From positions 1 through 64,000 of the forward strand of contig JBMORL010000037.1 of assembly GCA_049322335.1 (NCBI GenBank): DNA of 64,000 nucleotides, given 5' to 3'. The DNA comes from JBMORL01 sp049322335 (GTDB taxonomy: Bacteria > Bacteroidota > Bacteroidia > Flavobacteriales_D > UBA2798). The notes beneath the pieces were generated by a model. That model ran no database searches. It worked only from the letters and a program-made list of their open reading frames with translations, and was not told where the DNA came from. The position numbers and the translations under genes were made by a program. Shown here piece by piece: positions 57,170 to 64,000 of this stretch (the stretch's first letter is position 1; every line of letters starts with the position of its first letter).

Positions 57170-58681
57170 ATGAAGAAAATTCTCCTTGCGGCACTGCTGG
57201 TTACAGGAATGATGGAAGCAAAATCGCAAAACGAAGGCAATGTGTTCTATGGCAGTACAACGGTTCACGACATTTACCTGCAATTTTATCAAACCAGTTA
57301 TTGGGATTCTCTCGAAGCCGCTTACCAGGGAGATTATTATATAAGTGGCGATATCACCATTGACGGCACTCTGCTAACCAATTGCGGTGTTCGTTTTAAA
57401 GGAAATTCATCATACAATAATCCGAGTATAAAAAAATCATGGAAGCTCGACCTTAATGAGTTTGTACAGGGACAGGATTATGACGGGCTGAAAAAACTAA
57501 ACCTCAACAATTGTTTCAAAGACCCCACTTTTCTGCGCGAAAAACTGATGAATGATTTTCTCCGCGATCATGGCATGAATGCCCCGCGAACGCATTTTGC
57601 ACGCGTTTATCTTAACGGAACATTATGGGGATTGTACACCGTAGTGGAAGAAGCAGATGTAAAAGATTTTTTGAGAAATAATATTGGCGATGACCGCGGC
57701 AATATGTTTAAAGGCGACCCACAGGGAGATATGCAGTGGTTTGGCAGCACACCCTCTACCTATTATACCAAATACGAACTGAAAACCAACACCACTTTAA
57801 ACGACTGGACCGACCTTGTGAATTTTCTGAATATTCTCAATAACACAGCCAGTGGCTCCCTGCAAACCCAATTTGACGCAGTGTTTGATACCGATGATTA
57901 TTTTTATGTATGGGCCACACACAGTTTGTTTGCCAATCTTGATTCCTATCTGGGAAGCGGACACAACTATTACATTTATCACGATTCCACCGACAATAAA
58001 TTCAAATTCATTACCTGGGATACCAACGAAGCATTCGGAAACTTTAACCAGGGAATGAGCATTACCCAGTTGGAACAGCTCACTATGTTTTACGCTCCTT
58101 CCAACCGCCCGCTTCACACCAAACAACTGGCAGTAAGCGCCTACCAGCAAAAACTGGTGGATGCGTTTTGTGTGCTGGCAGGAACCGATTTCAGCAATTC
58201 GTATATGGATCCGCGAATTGACAGTTTAGCCAATGTTATCAGAACGGATGTTTATGCCGACCCCAATAAATTCTTCACCAACCAGAATTTTGAGGATAAT
58301 CTTACCATGAATATAACTGTGGTGGGAACTCCCGGGGGCAACAATCTTCCGGGGTTAAAGTCGTTTATTACCAACCGCAGGAATTTTATTCAGACAGAAA
58401 TCGCTGCCTATGGCTGTAATCTTGGCATGGAAGAAAATGTGACGGAAAACACACTTTCTGTTTGGCCCAACCCGGCTGAAGAAGTCCTGAATTTCAACGG
58501 AATTGAGCAACTAAATGAGTGCCATCTGCAGGTTTTTAATGTATTGGGCGAAGAAGTGTATTCGGGTGTTGCTGTTAGCACTCTTGACCTTTCGGCTATT
58601 GACGGAAAGGGATTTTTCACAATAAAAATCACGAATACACGTACAAACGTTTCGTATGTCAGAAATTTTTTAAAGATTTGA
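57170..58681 (+). CDS. CotH-family secreted kinase-like protein with T9SS sorting domain
   Basis: A 503-residue exported protein. The signal peptide (about 1-20) ends near MEAKSQN. The CotH domain spans ~25-420: GVRFKGNSSYNNPSIKKSWKLDL, LNNCFKDPTFLREKLMNDFL, NAPRTHFARVYLNGTLWGLYTVVEE and ITWDTNEAFGNF, whose Asp and surrounding residues (about 280-285) match the metal-binding part of CotH kinases. CotH proteins phosphorylate secreted proteins such as spore coat proteins. The last ~75 residues are a CTD (VWPNPAEEVLNFNG, NVLGEEVYSG, GKGFFTIKITN). It begins an operon with lipoprotein, VTC-type, DUF4956 and DUF2490 genes. Confidence 0.88.
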   Translation: MKKILLAALLVTGMMEAKSQNEGNVFYGSTTVHDIYLQFYQTSYWDSLEAAYQGDYYISGDITIDGTLLTNCGVRFKGNSSYNNPSIKKSWKLDLNEFVQGQDYDGLKKLNLNNCFKDPTFLREKLMNDFLRDHGMNAPRTHFARVYLNGTLWGLYTVVEEADVKDFLRNNIGDDRGNMFKGDPQGDMQWFGSTPSTYYTKYELKTNTTLNDWTDLVNFLNILNNTASGSLQTQFDAVFDTDDYFYVWATHSLFANLDSYLGSGHNYYIYHDSTDNKFKFITWDTNEAFGNFNQGMSITQLEQLTMFYAPSNRPLHTKQLAVSAYQQKLVDAFCVLAGTDFSNSYMDPRIDSLANVIRTDVYADPNKFFTNQNFEDNLTMNITVVGTPGGNNLPGLKSFITNRRNFIQTEIAAYGCNLGMEENVTENTLSVWPNPAEEVLNFNGIEQLNECHLQVFNVLGEEVYSGVAVSTLDLSAIDGKGFFTIKITNTRTNVSYVRNFLKI

Positions 58682-58703
58682 TAAAAATTAATTGATGCCG
58701 GTT

Positions 58704-59105
58704 ATGAAAAAACTGCTTTTATTTTCTTTCGCCACCCTGTTTCTCTCATTCGTTTCCTGCAAAAAGGAAGAAGGATTGGGCGGGCAAGCCACTATCAAAG
58801 GAAAAGTTCATGTTACAGAATACAATAACAGCGGTGTGGCTACCGGCCGTAAGTACTATGCCGGTGACTTTGATGTATATATTATTTACGGAGAAGGAAG
58901 CAATATGTATGATGATTTTGTAAGAACCAGCTTTGACGGGTCGTTTGAATTCCGTTATCTGCGTCCCGGCAGCTACCGTGTTTTTGTGTATTCGAAAAAT
59001 GTCAGCCCTTCAGCTACCGAACCTTTCAGTGAAGTAATGCAAACTGTTGACATCACTGATAAAAAACAAGTGATTGAACTGGAAGATTTTGAAATAAACG
59101 ATTGA
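58704..59105 (+). CDS. Lipoprotein with carboxypeptidase-regulatory-like domain
   Basis: A 133-residue lipoprotein; the start at 58704 gives the signal MKKLLLFSFATLFLSFVSC with its lipobox, better than upstream TTG or ATG codons. The body has KGKVHVTEYN, YAGDFDVYIIYGEG, SFDGSFEFRYLRPGSYRVFVYS, the strand order of a CarboxypepD_reg/transthyretin-like sandwich. It probably sits in the outer membrane. Its stop overlaps the TTG start of the VTC gene by four bases (TTGA), tying the two translationally. Confidence 0.8.
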   Translation: MKKLLLFSFATLFLSFVSCKKEEGLGGQATIKGKVHVTEYNNSGVATGRKYYAGDFDVYIIYGEGSNMYDDFVRTSFDGSFEFRYLRPGSYRVFVYSKNVSPSATEPFSEVMQTVDITDKKQVIELEDFEIND

Positions 59106-59851
59106 AACATCTTGCTCAAATAATTCAGCAACTGGAACCCATTTCACTTGAAGAAATGGACAGCGTGAAACTGATGAACCGTACCGATACAAAGTTCACC
59201 ATGAATGCTGCGCTTCTTCCCGGGATACTGGAACAATGCAAAAACGATTACCGCATCCTGGAAGTGAAATCGGTTCGTGCCGCCAGTTATAAAACACTTT
59301 ATTTCGATACACATAATATTTCCTTTTTTACCGACCATCATAACGAGCGCCCCAGCCGGTATAAAGTGAGAATACGCAACTATGTGGAATCGGGATTATT
59401 TTTCCTGGAAATAAAGCACAAAAAAGAAGGAAGAACCATCAAATCGCGGATAAAGATCAAAGGATTTGAACCGGAACTTTCGCCTGCTTCCCGCGAATTT
59501 ATCAGTAAAACAATTGGCATCCCCTACGATCTAACACCTATGTTATGGAATCATTTCAGCCGTATTACACTGGTAAATAAGAAAGAAAAGGAACGGCTCA
59601 CCATCGACCATCACCTGGCCTTTGATTCCAACGGAAAACAACTGGCTCTTGACTCACTTGTTATTGCCGAAGTAAAACAGGAACGAATTAACCGCAACTC
59701 GAAATTCATTCGCCTGATGAGGGAATACTGTATCCGCGAAACCGGTATAAGTAAATATTGCCTGGGAACAGTACTAACCAATCCTATGGCAAAATACAAT
59801 AACTTTAAGGCCAAAATTCTTACGTTGAACAAAATCATGCAGGCCGCATAA
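59102..59851 (+). CDS. VTC-domain (polyphosphate polymerase-like) protein
   Basis: A 249-residue cytoplasmic protein of the VTC/polyphosphate-polymerase superfamily, starting at TTG. The tunnel-fold residues are visible: LMNRTDTKFTMN, YKTLYFDTHNISFFTDHH, RYKVRIRNYVE, FFLEIKHKKEGRTIKSRI, VIAEVKQERIN and SKYCLG, i.e. the basic and acidic residues arranged on alternate strands as in yeast Vtc4. Vtc4 makes polyphosphate from ATP; activity of the bacterial forms is less documented. The start TTG overlaps the previous stop. Its product may feed or modify the envelope proteins encoded next to it. Confidence 0.82.
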   Translation: MKHLAQIIQQLEPISLEEMDSVKLMNRTDTKFTMNAALLPGILEQCKNDYRILEVKSVRAASYKTLYFDTHNISFFTDHHNERPSRYKVRIRNYVESGLFFLEIKHKKEGRTIKSRIKIKGFEPELSPASREFISKTIGIPYDLTPMLWNHFSRITLVNKKEKERLTIDHHLAFDSNGKQLALDSLVIAEVKQERINRNSKFIRLMREYCIRETGISKYCLGTVLTNPMAKYNNFKAKILTLNKIMQAA

Positions 59852-59857
59852 CAGAAT

Positions 59858-60622
59858 ATGAGAACATTTTCTTTTTTAGATCTTTTTCGTGTACAGGAAG
59901 AGTTTGTCAGCCAGGTTGATCCTGCCCTTATAGATGAGCCTGTTGCCAGCGATTCCACCAAAGTAGCTGCGCCCGGAGATTTTTTTGGAATGAATTTTAT
60001 AGATGATGAATTCTATAAAATGCTTTTCAAATTCGGGTTTACGCTTCTGATTTTATTTGTCATCATCCGCCTTTTATATTATCCCGCTACCAAACGGAAA
60101 GATTACCTGTTCACCTATTTCCTCATCAGCGTTATCACCTTTTTTATCTGCTATACATTGCAGGACAACAAGCTGAAACTCGGACTCGGGCTTGGATTAT
60201 TTGCCATTTTCGGAATCATTAAATACCGTACAGATGCCATTCCTATTAAGGAAATGACATATTTGTTTATCGTTATTGGTTTGTCCGTTATCAATGCTCT
60301 TTCCAATAAAGACGTGAGTTTTGCGGGGCTGGTTTTCACCAATCTCGCTGTAGTAGCTATTGTATTTGGGCTGGAACGGGTGTGGCTGCTGAAACATGAG
60401 TCGGCCAAAATTGTGTTATACGAAAAAATTGAAATGATAAAACCTCAAAACAGGGACGCACTGAAACTTGACCTTGAACAAAGAACCGGGATAAAAATTA
60501 ACCGGATCGCTATAAATAAAATCGATTTCCTGAGAGACACTGCACAAATTATTATTTTCTATTATGATGCTGAACAGGGGTCTGATTATTCCAAAAAAGA
60601 TACAGCAGACGATGATGATTAG
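59858..60622 (+). CDS. DUF4956 integral membrane protein
   Basis: A 254-residue protein with about five membrane helices between residues 60 and 190 (for example FGFTLLILFVIIRLLYY and LGLGLGLFAIFGIIKYRTD, the latter with the characteristic FGIIKYRTDAIPIKEMTYLFIVIG). The C-terminal ~60 residues are a soluble alpha/beta domain (LELEQRTGIKINRI-like) ending in an acidic tail. DUF4956 genes often lie next to VTC-type genes, and the protein may transport or anchor the polyphosphate-type product. It starts seven bases after the VTC gene and overlaps the next gene. Confidence 0.85.
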   Translation: MRTFSFLDLFRVQEEFVSQVDPALIDEPVASDSTKVAAPGDFFGMNFIDDEFYKMLFKFGFTLLILFVIIRLLYYPATKRKDYLFTYFLISVITFFICYTLQDNKLKLGLGLGLFAIFGIIKYRTDAIPIKEMTYLFIVIGLSVINALSNKDVSFAGLVFTNLAVVAIVFGLERVWLLKHESAKIVLYEKIEMIKPQNRDALKLDLEQRTGIKINRIAINKIDFLRDTAQIIIFYYDAEQGSDYSKKDTADDDD

Positions 60623-61310
60623 AAAATCTTTTATTTTATTCTTCTCTTCATTTTCTTCTGTTTTATTTGCCCAGCATACCGAACAGCAGCAATGGATGTA
60701 TGCCGTTGCCAAATACAATATCAGTGATAATTTTTCTGCTTCACTGGAAGAGAGCTGGCGTACTTCGGAATGGAGCCAGTCGGGCCAAACGTATACCAAT
60801 ATTGGATTGAATTATAAAATCAACAAGAAATTCAGGGCTGGCTTTGATTACCGTATTATACAACAAGGCAGTTTTCTGAATACTTACAAACTTGACAACC
60901 GTTATAGTTTCGATATTTCTTTTCGTGAAAAAATAGGCGATATTCGTTTTTCTTTAAAATCGAAATTCCAGAGCCGCTACCGGGATATATTTACAAGTAA
61001 ATACGGAAAGATTCCGCAAAACTATAGCCGTAATAAAATCGAGTTTTCCTATAAACTCCCCAATGATCTTACACTTGCTTTATCAACCGAATTTTTCATC
61101 CACCTCAGCGAAGCAAAAGACCAGAATAAATACCTGGATGAAATTCGTTATGGATTGACTGCCGAATACAAATTGAACAAACAGCACTCCATTTCACTTT
61201 ATGGATATTACCGCGACAAGATGAATTATGAAAATCCTGAGAATATTGCCGTGATAGGCATAGGTTATGAATTCCTTATTAATCCGGGATCAAAGGATGC
61301 CGCTGAGTAG
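60612..61310 (+). CDS. DUF2490 family outer-membrane-like protein
   Basis: A 232-residue exported protein; the start at 60612 (or 60615) gives the signal peptide MMIRKSFILFFSSFSSVLFAQ. The body has repeated aromatic strands (AVAKYNISDNFSASLEESWR, NIGLNYKINKKFRAGFDYR, EFSYKLPNDLTLALSTEFF), as in a small beta-barrel. It overlaps the end of the DUF4956 gene by about ten bases and its own end overlaps the convergent ispF gene by 21 bases. It may be the outer-membrane part of the CotH/VTC system. Confidence 0.78.
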   Translation: MMIRKSFILFFSSFSSVLFAQHTEQQQWMYAVAKYNISDNFSASLEESWRTSEWSQSGQTYTNIGLNYKINKKFRAGFDYRIIQQGSFLNTYKLDNRYSFDISFREKIGDIRFSLKSKFQSRYRDIFTSKYGKIPQNYSRNKIEFSYKLPNDLTLALSTEFFIHLSEAKDQNKYLDEIRYGLTAEYKLNKQHSISLYGYYRDKMNYENPENIAVIGIGYEFLINPGSKDAAE

Positions 61311-61772
61311 CACTACAGCATAGGCATTCACACCATTGGTATTTCCCACGTATCCCAGTTTTTCGTTGGTAGTAGCTTTAACAGAAACGTCTTCTTCTGA
61401 AATGCCCAGTACGTTAGCAATACTTTTCTGCATAGCATGAATATGGGGATTGATCTTCGGCTGTTCGAGGCAAACGGTGGAATCAATATTACTTACTTTA
61501 TATCCTTTCAGCCGTATCAGTTCATTAACTTTTGCCAGCAGTATCTTACTGTCTATTCCTTTATAATCAGCTGAAGTATCCGGAAAATGATAGCCAATAT
61601 CACGAAGAGCAAGAGCACCCAGCATAGCATCACAAATGGCATGTAAAAGTACATCCGCATCCGAGTGGCCTACAGCGCCTTTGGGTGCTTCAATTTTTAT
61701 TCCACCGAGAAATAACGGATAACCTTCTTCGAGGCGATGAACATCAAAACCAAATCCTATACGAATCTTCAT
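61290..61772 (-). CDS. ispF: 2-C-methyl-D-erythritol 2,4-cyclodiphosphate synthase
   Basis: A 160-residue enzyme of the MEP isoprenoid pathway, forming MEcPP. Zinc-binding and catalytic motifs are GFGFDVHRLEEGYPLFLGG (Asp, His), VGHSDADVLLHAICDAMLGA (His) and YHFPDTSADYKGIDS; VSVKATTNEKLGYVG near the end is the CMP-binding loop. It overlaps the end of porV by four bases, so the two are translated in a coupled way. Confidence 0.95.
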   Translation of the reverse strand: MKIRIGFGFDVHRLEEGYPLFLGGIKIEAPKGAVGHSDADVLLHAICDAMLGALALRDIGYHFPDTSADYKGIDSKILLAKVNELIRLKGYKVSNIDSTVCLEQPKINPHIHAMQKSIANVLGISEEDVSVKATTNEKLGYVGNTNGVNAYAVVLLSGIL

Positions 61773-63085
61773 GATTCGGCTGAAGATGTTTTTTCTTTCT
61801 TGCTTTTATCGAAAGTAAACTTGAGGGTAAAACGAAGCGTTTTCGCCAGCGGATTTTGCTGGGAAAGAGAAATGAGATAAGAAACATCCAAAGCAAAAAC
61901 ACTGTAACGGATTCCAGCTCCAACAGTAAAAAACTTACGGTTACCCTTACTGGCATGCTCATGAAAATAACCGGCACGCACCGCAAACTGGTTGGCATAC
62001 CACCATTCTATAGCAGGAGAAAGATTGATCTCGCGCATTTCTTCTTTAAAACGGCTGCCTTTTTCAATTACGGGTTTTCCTTCTGAATCATATACATAAT
62101 TTCCGCTCTCATCTGTCATAATAAATCCGGGAGCATCGGTAAACGAACCAAATATTCCTGCCGCCACACCAACATCCGGATCGCGACCGTACAATACCTG
62201 GGGATTTCCTTCCGCATCATATACAATGCTTCCGGTAGAGTCTACATCATAAATGGGTGGAGTGGGAACTAAAAGTTTATTGATATCAAATGCAAATGTT
62301 ATTTTATTGAATTCATCAGGCAACAGGGTTAGAGCCGTTCCCAAACGAAGGTTACAGGGAAGGAAATCTCTTTTGGAAGTATTGGTGTATGACATCTTTG
62401 CGCCAATGTTCGACACGTTGAAACCAAATGCCAGTATTGAATTCATGTCTCCCAGTTTCACATCATCGTTATTATAAAATCCCGAGATGTCTACTGCTAC
62501 TGATTTTCCTGCTTTGGTATCCGCACCGGCTACTACTGTTCCACCGGTAAGGTTGGAATAAATAAAGCGGGTTGACATAGCACCGGAAAAACGATCAGAA
62601 AGTTTTCGTGCATAAGCTCCGTCAATGGAAAACTCATTGGGATTAAACTGCCGGATTTCCGAACCATTTTGGTCGGTGAAAGTGATGTTTCCCAAAGAAA
62701 AATAACGAAGTGCAAAAGCTGCGGTGGAGAATTTATCTATGCGTTTATATCCTGTGAGATAAGCGAGATTAATATCCGGCACTAATGAACGCAGCCAGGG
62801 AGAATAACTCATGGAGAATTCCATGTCTTTGTCAACAAAAGCATATTTGGAAGGATTCCAGTGCATAGAGTTGGCATCAGGTGAAATGGCTACACCGGCA
62901 TCTCCCATAGCTCCTGAACGGGAATCAGCCCCGATGAGCAAAAAAGGAACAGCGGTGGTAATAGTGTTCAGCTGTATCTGCTCTGCCCTGTCATTTTGAC
63001 TATGACTACTTTTATACATATACTGGCCATCAACCGAGTAAGCAACAGAGATACCTGATACTATAAACAACGTTTTAAAATTCAT
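61769..63085 (-). CDS. porV: T9SS outer-membrane protein PorV
   Basis: A 438-residue outer-membrane beta-barrel of the PorV/LptO type. After the signal peptide, the mature protein begins with NTITTAVPFLLIGADSRSGAMGDAGVAISPDANSMHWNPS, the PorV signature (read in two parts). Later strands include FSIDGAYARKLSDRFSGAM and SVFALDVSYLISLSQQNPLA near the C-terminus, where the last strands hold the barrel in the membrane. PorV binds the CTD of cargo proteins and carries them to PorU. It lies directly downstream of porU, and ispF follows by overlap. Confidence 0.92.
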   Translation of the reverse strand: MNFKTLFIVSGISVAYSVDGQYMYKSSHSQNDRAEQIQLNTITTAVPFLLIGADSRSGAMGDAGVAISPDANSMHWNPSKYAFVDKDMEFSMSYSPWLRSLVPDINLAYLTGYKRIDKFSTAAFALRYFSLGNITFTDQNGSEIRQFNPNEFSIDGAYARKLSDRFSGAMSTRFIYSNLTGGTVVAGADTKAGKSVAVDISGFYNNDDVKLGDMNSILAFGFNVSNIGAKMSYTNTSKRDFLPCNLRLGTALTLLPDEFNKITFAFDINKLLVPTPPIYDVDSTGSIVYDAEGNPQVLYGRDPDVGVAAGIFGSFTDAPGFIMTDESGNYVYDSEGKPVIEKGSRFKEEMREINLSPAIEWWYANQFAVRAGYFHEHASKGNRKFFTVGAGIRYSVFALDVSYLISLSQQNPLAKTLRFTLKFTFDKSKKEKTSSAES

Positions 63086-63156
63086 TCTTTATCTGGTGTT
63101 AAGTTGACAAATATACGGAAATATCCTCTTTTTATTGTAGGCGAAAACACGCATTC

Positions 63157-64000
63157 TTAATTCAGGATGACAAGCTTTTCAAACTTTTCGATGGATTTTC
63201 CTTCGGCTGTTTGCAATTTTACCCTGTAAATATAGGTTCCGATGGCCAGCCGGTCGCCAAAGTCATCTTTTCCATCCCAGTCGATCGGGCTGATACGGAA
63301 TCCCTCACAGGTAACACTTTCATTAAGGGTTTTTACCACTTTACCGGAAACGGTAAAAATCTGGATCTGTACCTTTAATGAATTACAGGGCTGGTTATGT
63401 TCAAAAAAGAACTGGGTTTTTGTGGTAAAGGGATTGGGATAATTCAACACATGTTCCAGCGCCACTTCTGCCGATTGTGCCACTACAAAATCTACCGAGG
63501 CCTCCCCCGAATTGTTATACACATCCCATACTTTGAGCCTGAGCGTATGTTCGCCTTCGGATAACGAGGAGAACGGATAACTTACAGTTCCGCTTTTATA
63601 TGTGTTGAGGTCTGATTCATAATAATCATTCAGTGATAAAGTAGAGGAAGTATTTTCATCCAGCACTGCCGTAATATCATGGCCTATACCTGTTCCTACC
63701 GTATTGATACCGTTATCATCCGAAACTTTTGCGTAAAGCGAAGGAGTTTCATCGGTAATTCCACCCGGAACAAAGTTTTCATCATTCATAAATAATTCAA
63801 CCAAAGGGCCGGCATTGTCTGCAGGAGCTGAGGTATTATTTCCACCTACCACAATGTCTGTATTATAACCTGCTGCATCATCCGAACCATTGTGTGCATA
63901 ATAACTCAGTTTACCATAGCCATACTGGTAAACAATGTCTTTGGGAACAATAAACGTAAAAGAGAATTCACCATTGGTTACAGATGCCTTACCGCGGTAA
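63157..64000 (-). CDS. porU: T9SS sortase PorU, C-terminal part (partial)
   Basis: The last 280 codons of a large protein that continues past the window edge; no start is expected inside. The sequence YRGKASVTNGEFSFTFIVPKDI and KLSYYAHNGSDDAAGYN are typical of the PorU region after the gingipain-like C25 peptidase domain, followed by Ig-like strands (PSLYAKVSDDNGINTVGTGIGH) and a FlgD-like end (YPNPFTTKTQFFFEHNQ, PIDWDGKDDFGDRLAIGTYIYRVKL). PorU cleaves CTDs and attaches cargo to A-LPS. It is upstream of porV on the same strand. Confidence 0.88.
   Translation of the reverse strand, partial: YRGKASVTNGEFSFTFIVPKDIVYQYGYGKLSYYAHNGSDDAAGYNTDIVVGGNNTSAPADNAGPLVELFMNDENFVPGGITDETPSLYAKVSDDNGINTVGTGIGHDITAVLDENTSSTLSLNDYYESDLNTYKSGTVSYPFSSLSEGEHTLRLKVWDVYNNSGEASVDFVVAQSAEVALEHVLNYPNPFTTKTQFFFEHNQPCNSLKVQIQIFTVSGKVVKTLNESVTCEGFRISPIDWDGKDDFGDRLAIGTYIYRVKLQTAEGKSIEKFEKLVILN

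Overview
The window reads as a chromosome segment of a Bacteroidota bacterium, probably of the Flavobacteriales/Sphingobacteriales type. The support is: the type IX secretion (T9SS) genes porV and porU at the right end; about nine secreted proteins with a T9SS C-terminal sorting domain (CTD); TAnnTTTG promoter elements instead of sigma70 boxes; mostly weak or absent Shine-Dalgarno sites; and Bacteroidota families such as DUF4920, DUF2490, DUF2795 and a LysM protein directly after guaA. Respiratory and oxygen-dependent enzymes (NDH-2, HemF, PDH, citrate synthase) and a partial phenylacetate cluster point to an aerobic heterotroph. No tRNA, rRNA, CRISPR array, phage or classical insertion sequence was seen.

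Layout. 0-7 kb: the 3' end of rplS, a small HTH regulator facing a perfect palindrome, a 1400-residue beta-helix T9SS protein and a tandem pair of T9SS paralogues. 7-13 kb: a minus-strand run of TPR/PD40 protein, rhomboid protease, GmhB-like phosphatase, class IV aminotransferase, NDH-2, DUF4920 lipoprotein and c-type cytochrome lipoprotein. 13-16.3 kb: a methyltransferase, then a tightly overlapping trio of epimerase-CBS fusion, DAHP synthase and HTH-KdsC phosphatase. 16.3-19 kb: paaI-paaJ-paaY interrupted by a four-helix-bundle (S23) gene between perfect 20-bp inverted repeats. 19-26 kb: lipoprotein, DUF2461, DASS transporter, isoaspartyl peptidase, methyltransferase, cobalamin adenosyltransferase, DUF2795. 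26-34 kb: beta-carbonic anhydrase with a SulP transporter, a GxxExxY gene between imperfect inverted repeats, citrate synthase, a lamin-tail protein. 34-43 kb: guaA-LysM-hemF, L,D-transpeptidase, Tat-exported aminotransferase. 43-54 kb: a large repeat-rich T9SS protease, pabA/trpG, a TPR-SpoIIE phosphatase and two T9SS proteins. 54-57 kb: PDH E2 and E1 alpha, cytidine deaminase. 57-61 kb: CotH-lipoprotein-VTC-DUF4956-DUF2490 operon. 61-64 kb: ispF, porV, porU.

How it fits together. PorU and PorV belong to the machinery that cleaves and attaches the CTD proteins encoded across the window. The candidates for something undescribed are: (a) the 13.6-16.3 kb operon, whose logic copies Kdo synthesis (KdsD-KdsA-KdsC) but with an epimerase carrying KdsD-type CBS domains and a DAHP synthase; (b) the CotH/VTC/DUF4956/DUF2490 operon, a possible envelope system combining a secreted kinase-like protein with polyphosphate-type chemistry; and (c) two small inverted-repeat cassettes of the same layout (S23 and GxxExxY), plus short word-like repeats that occur both between genes and in frame inside proteins.
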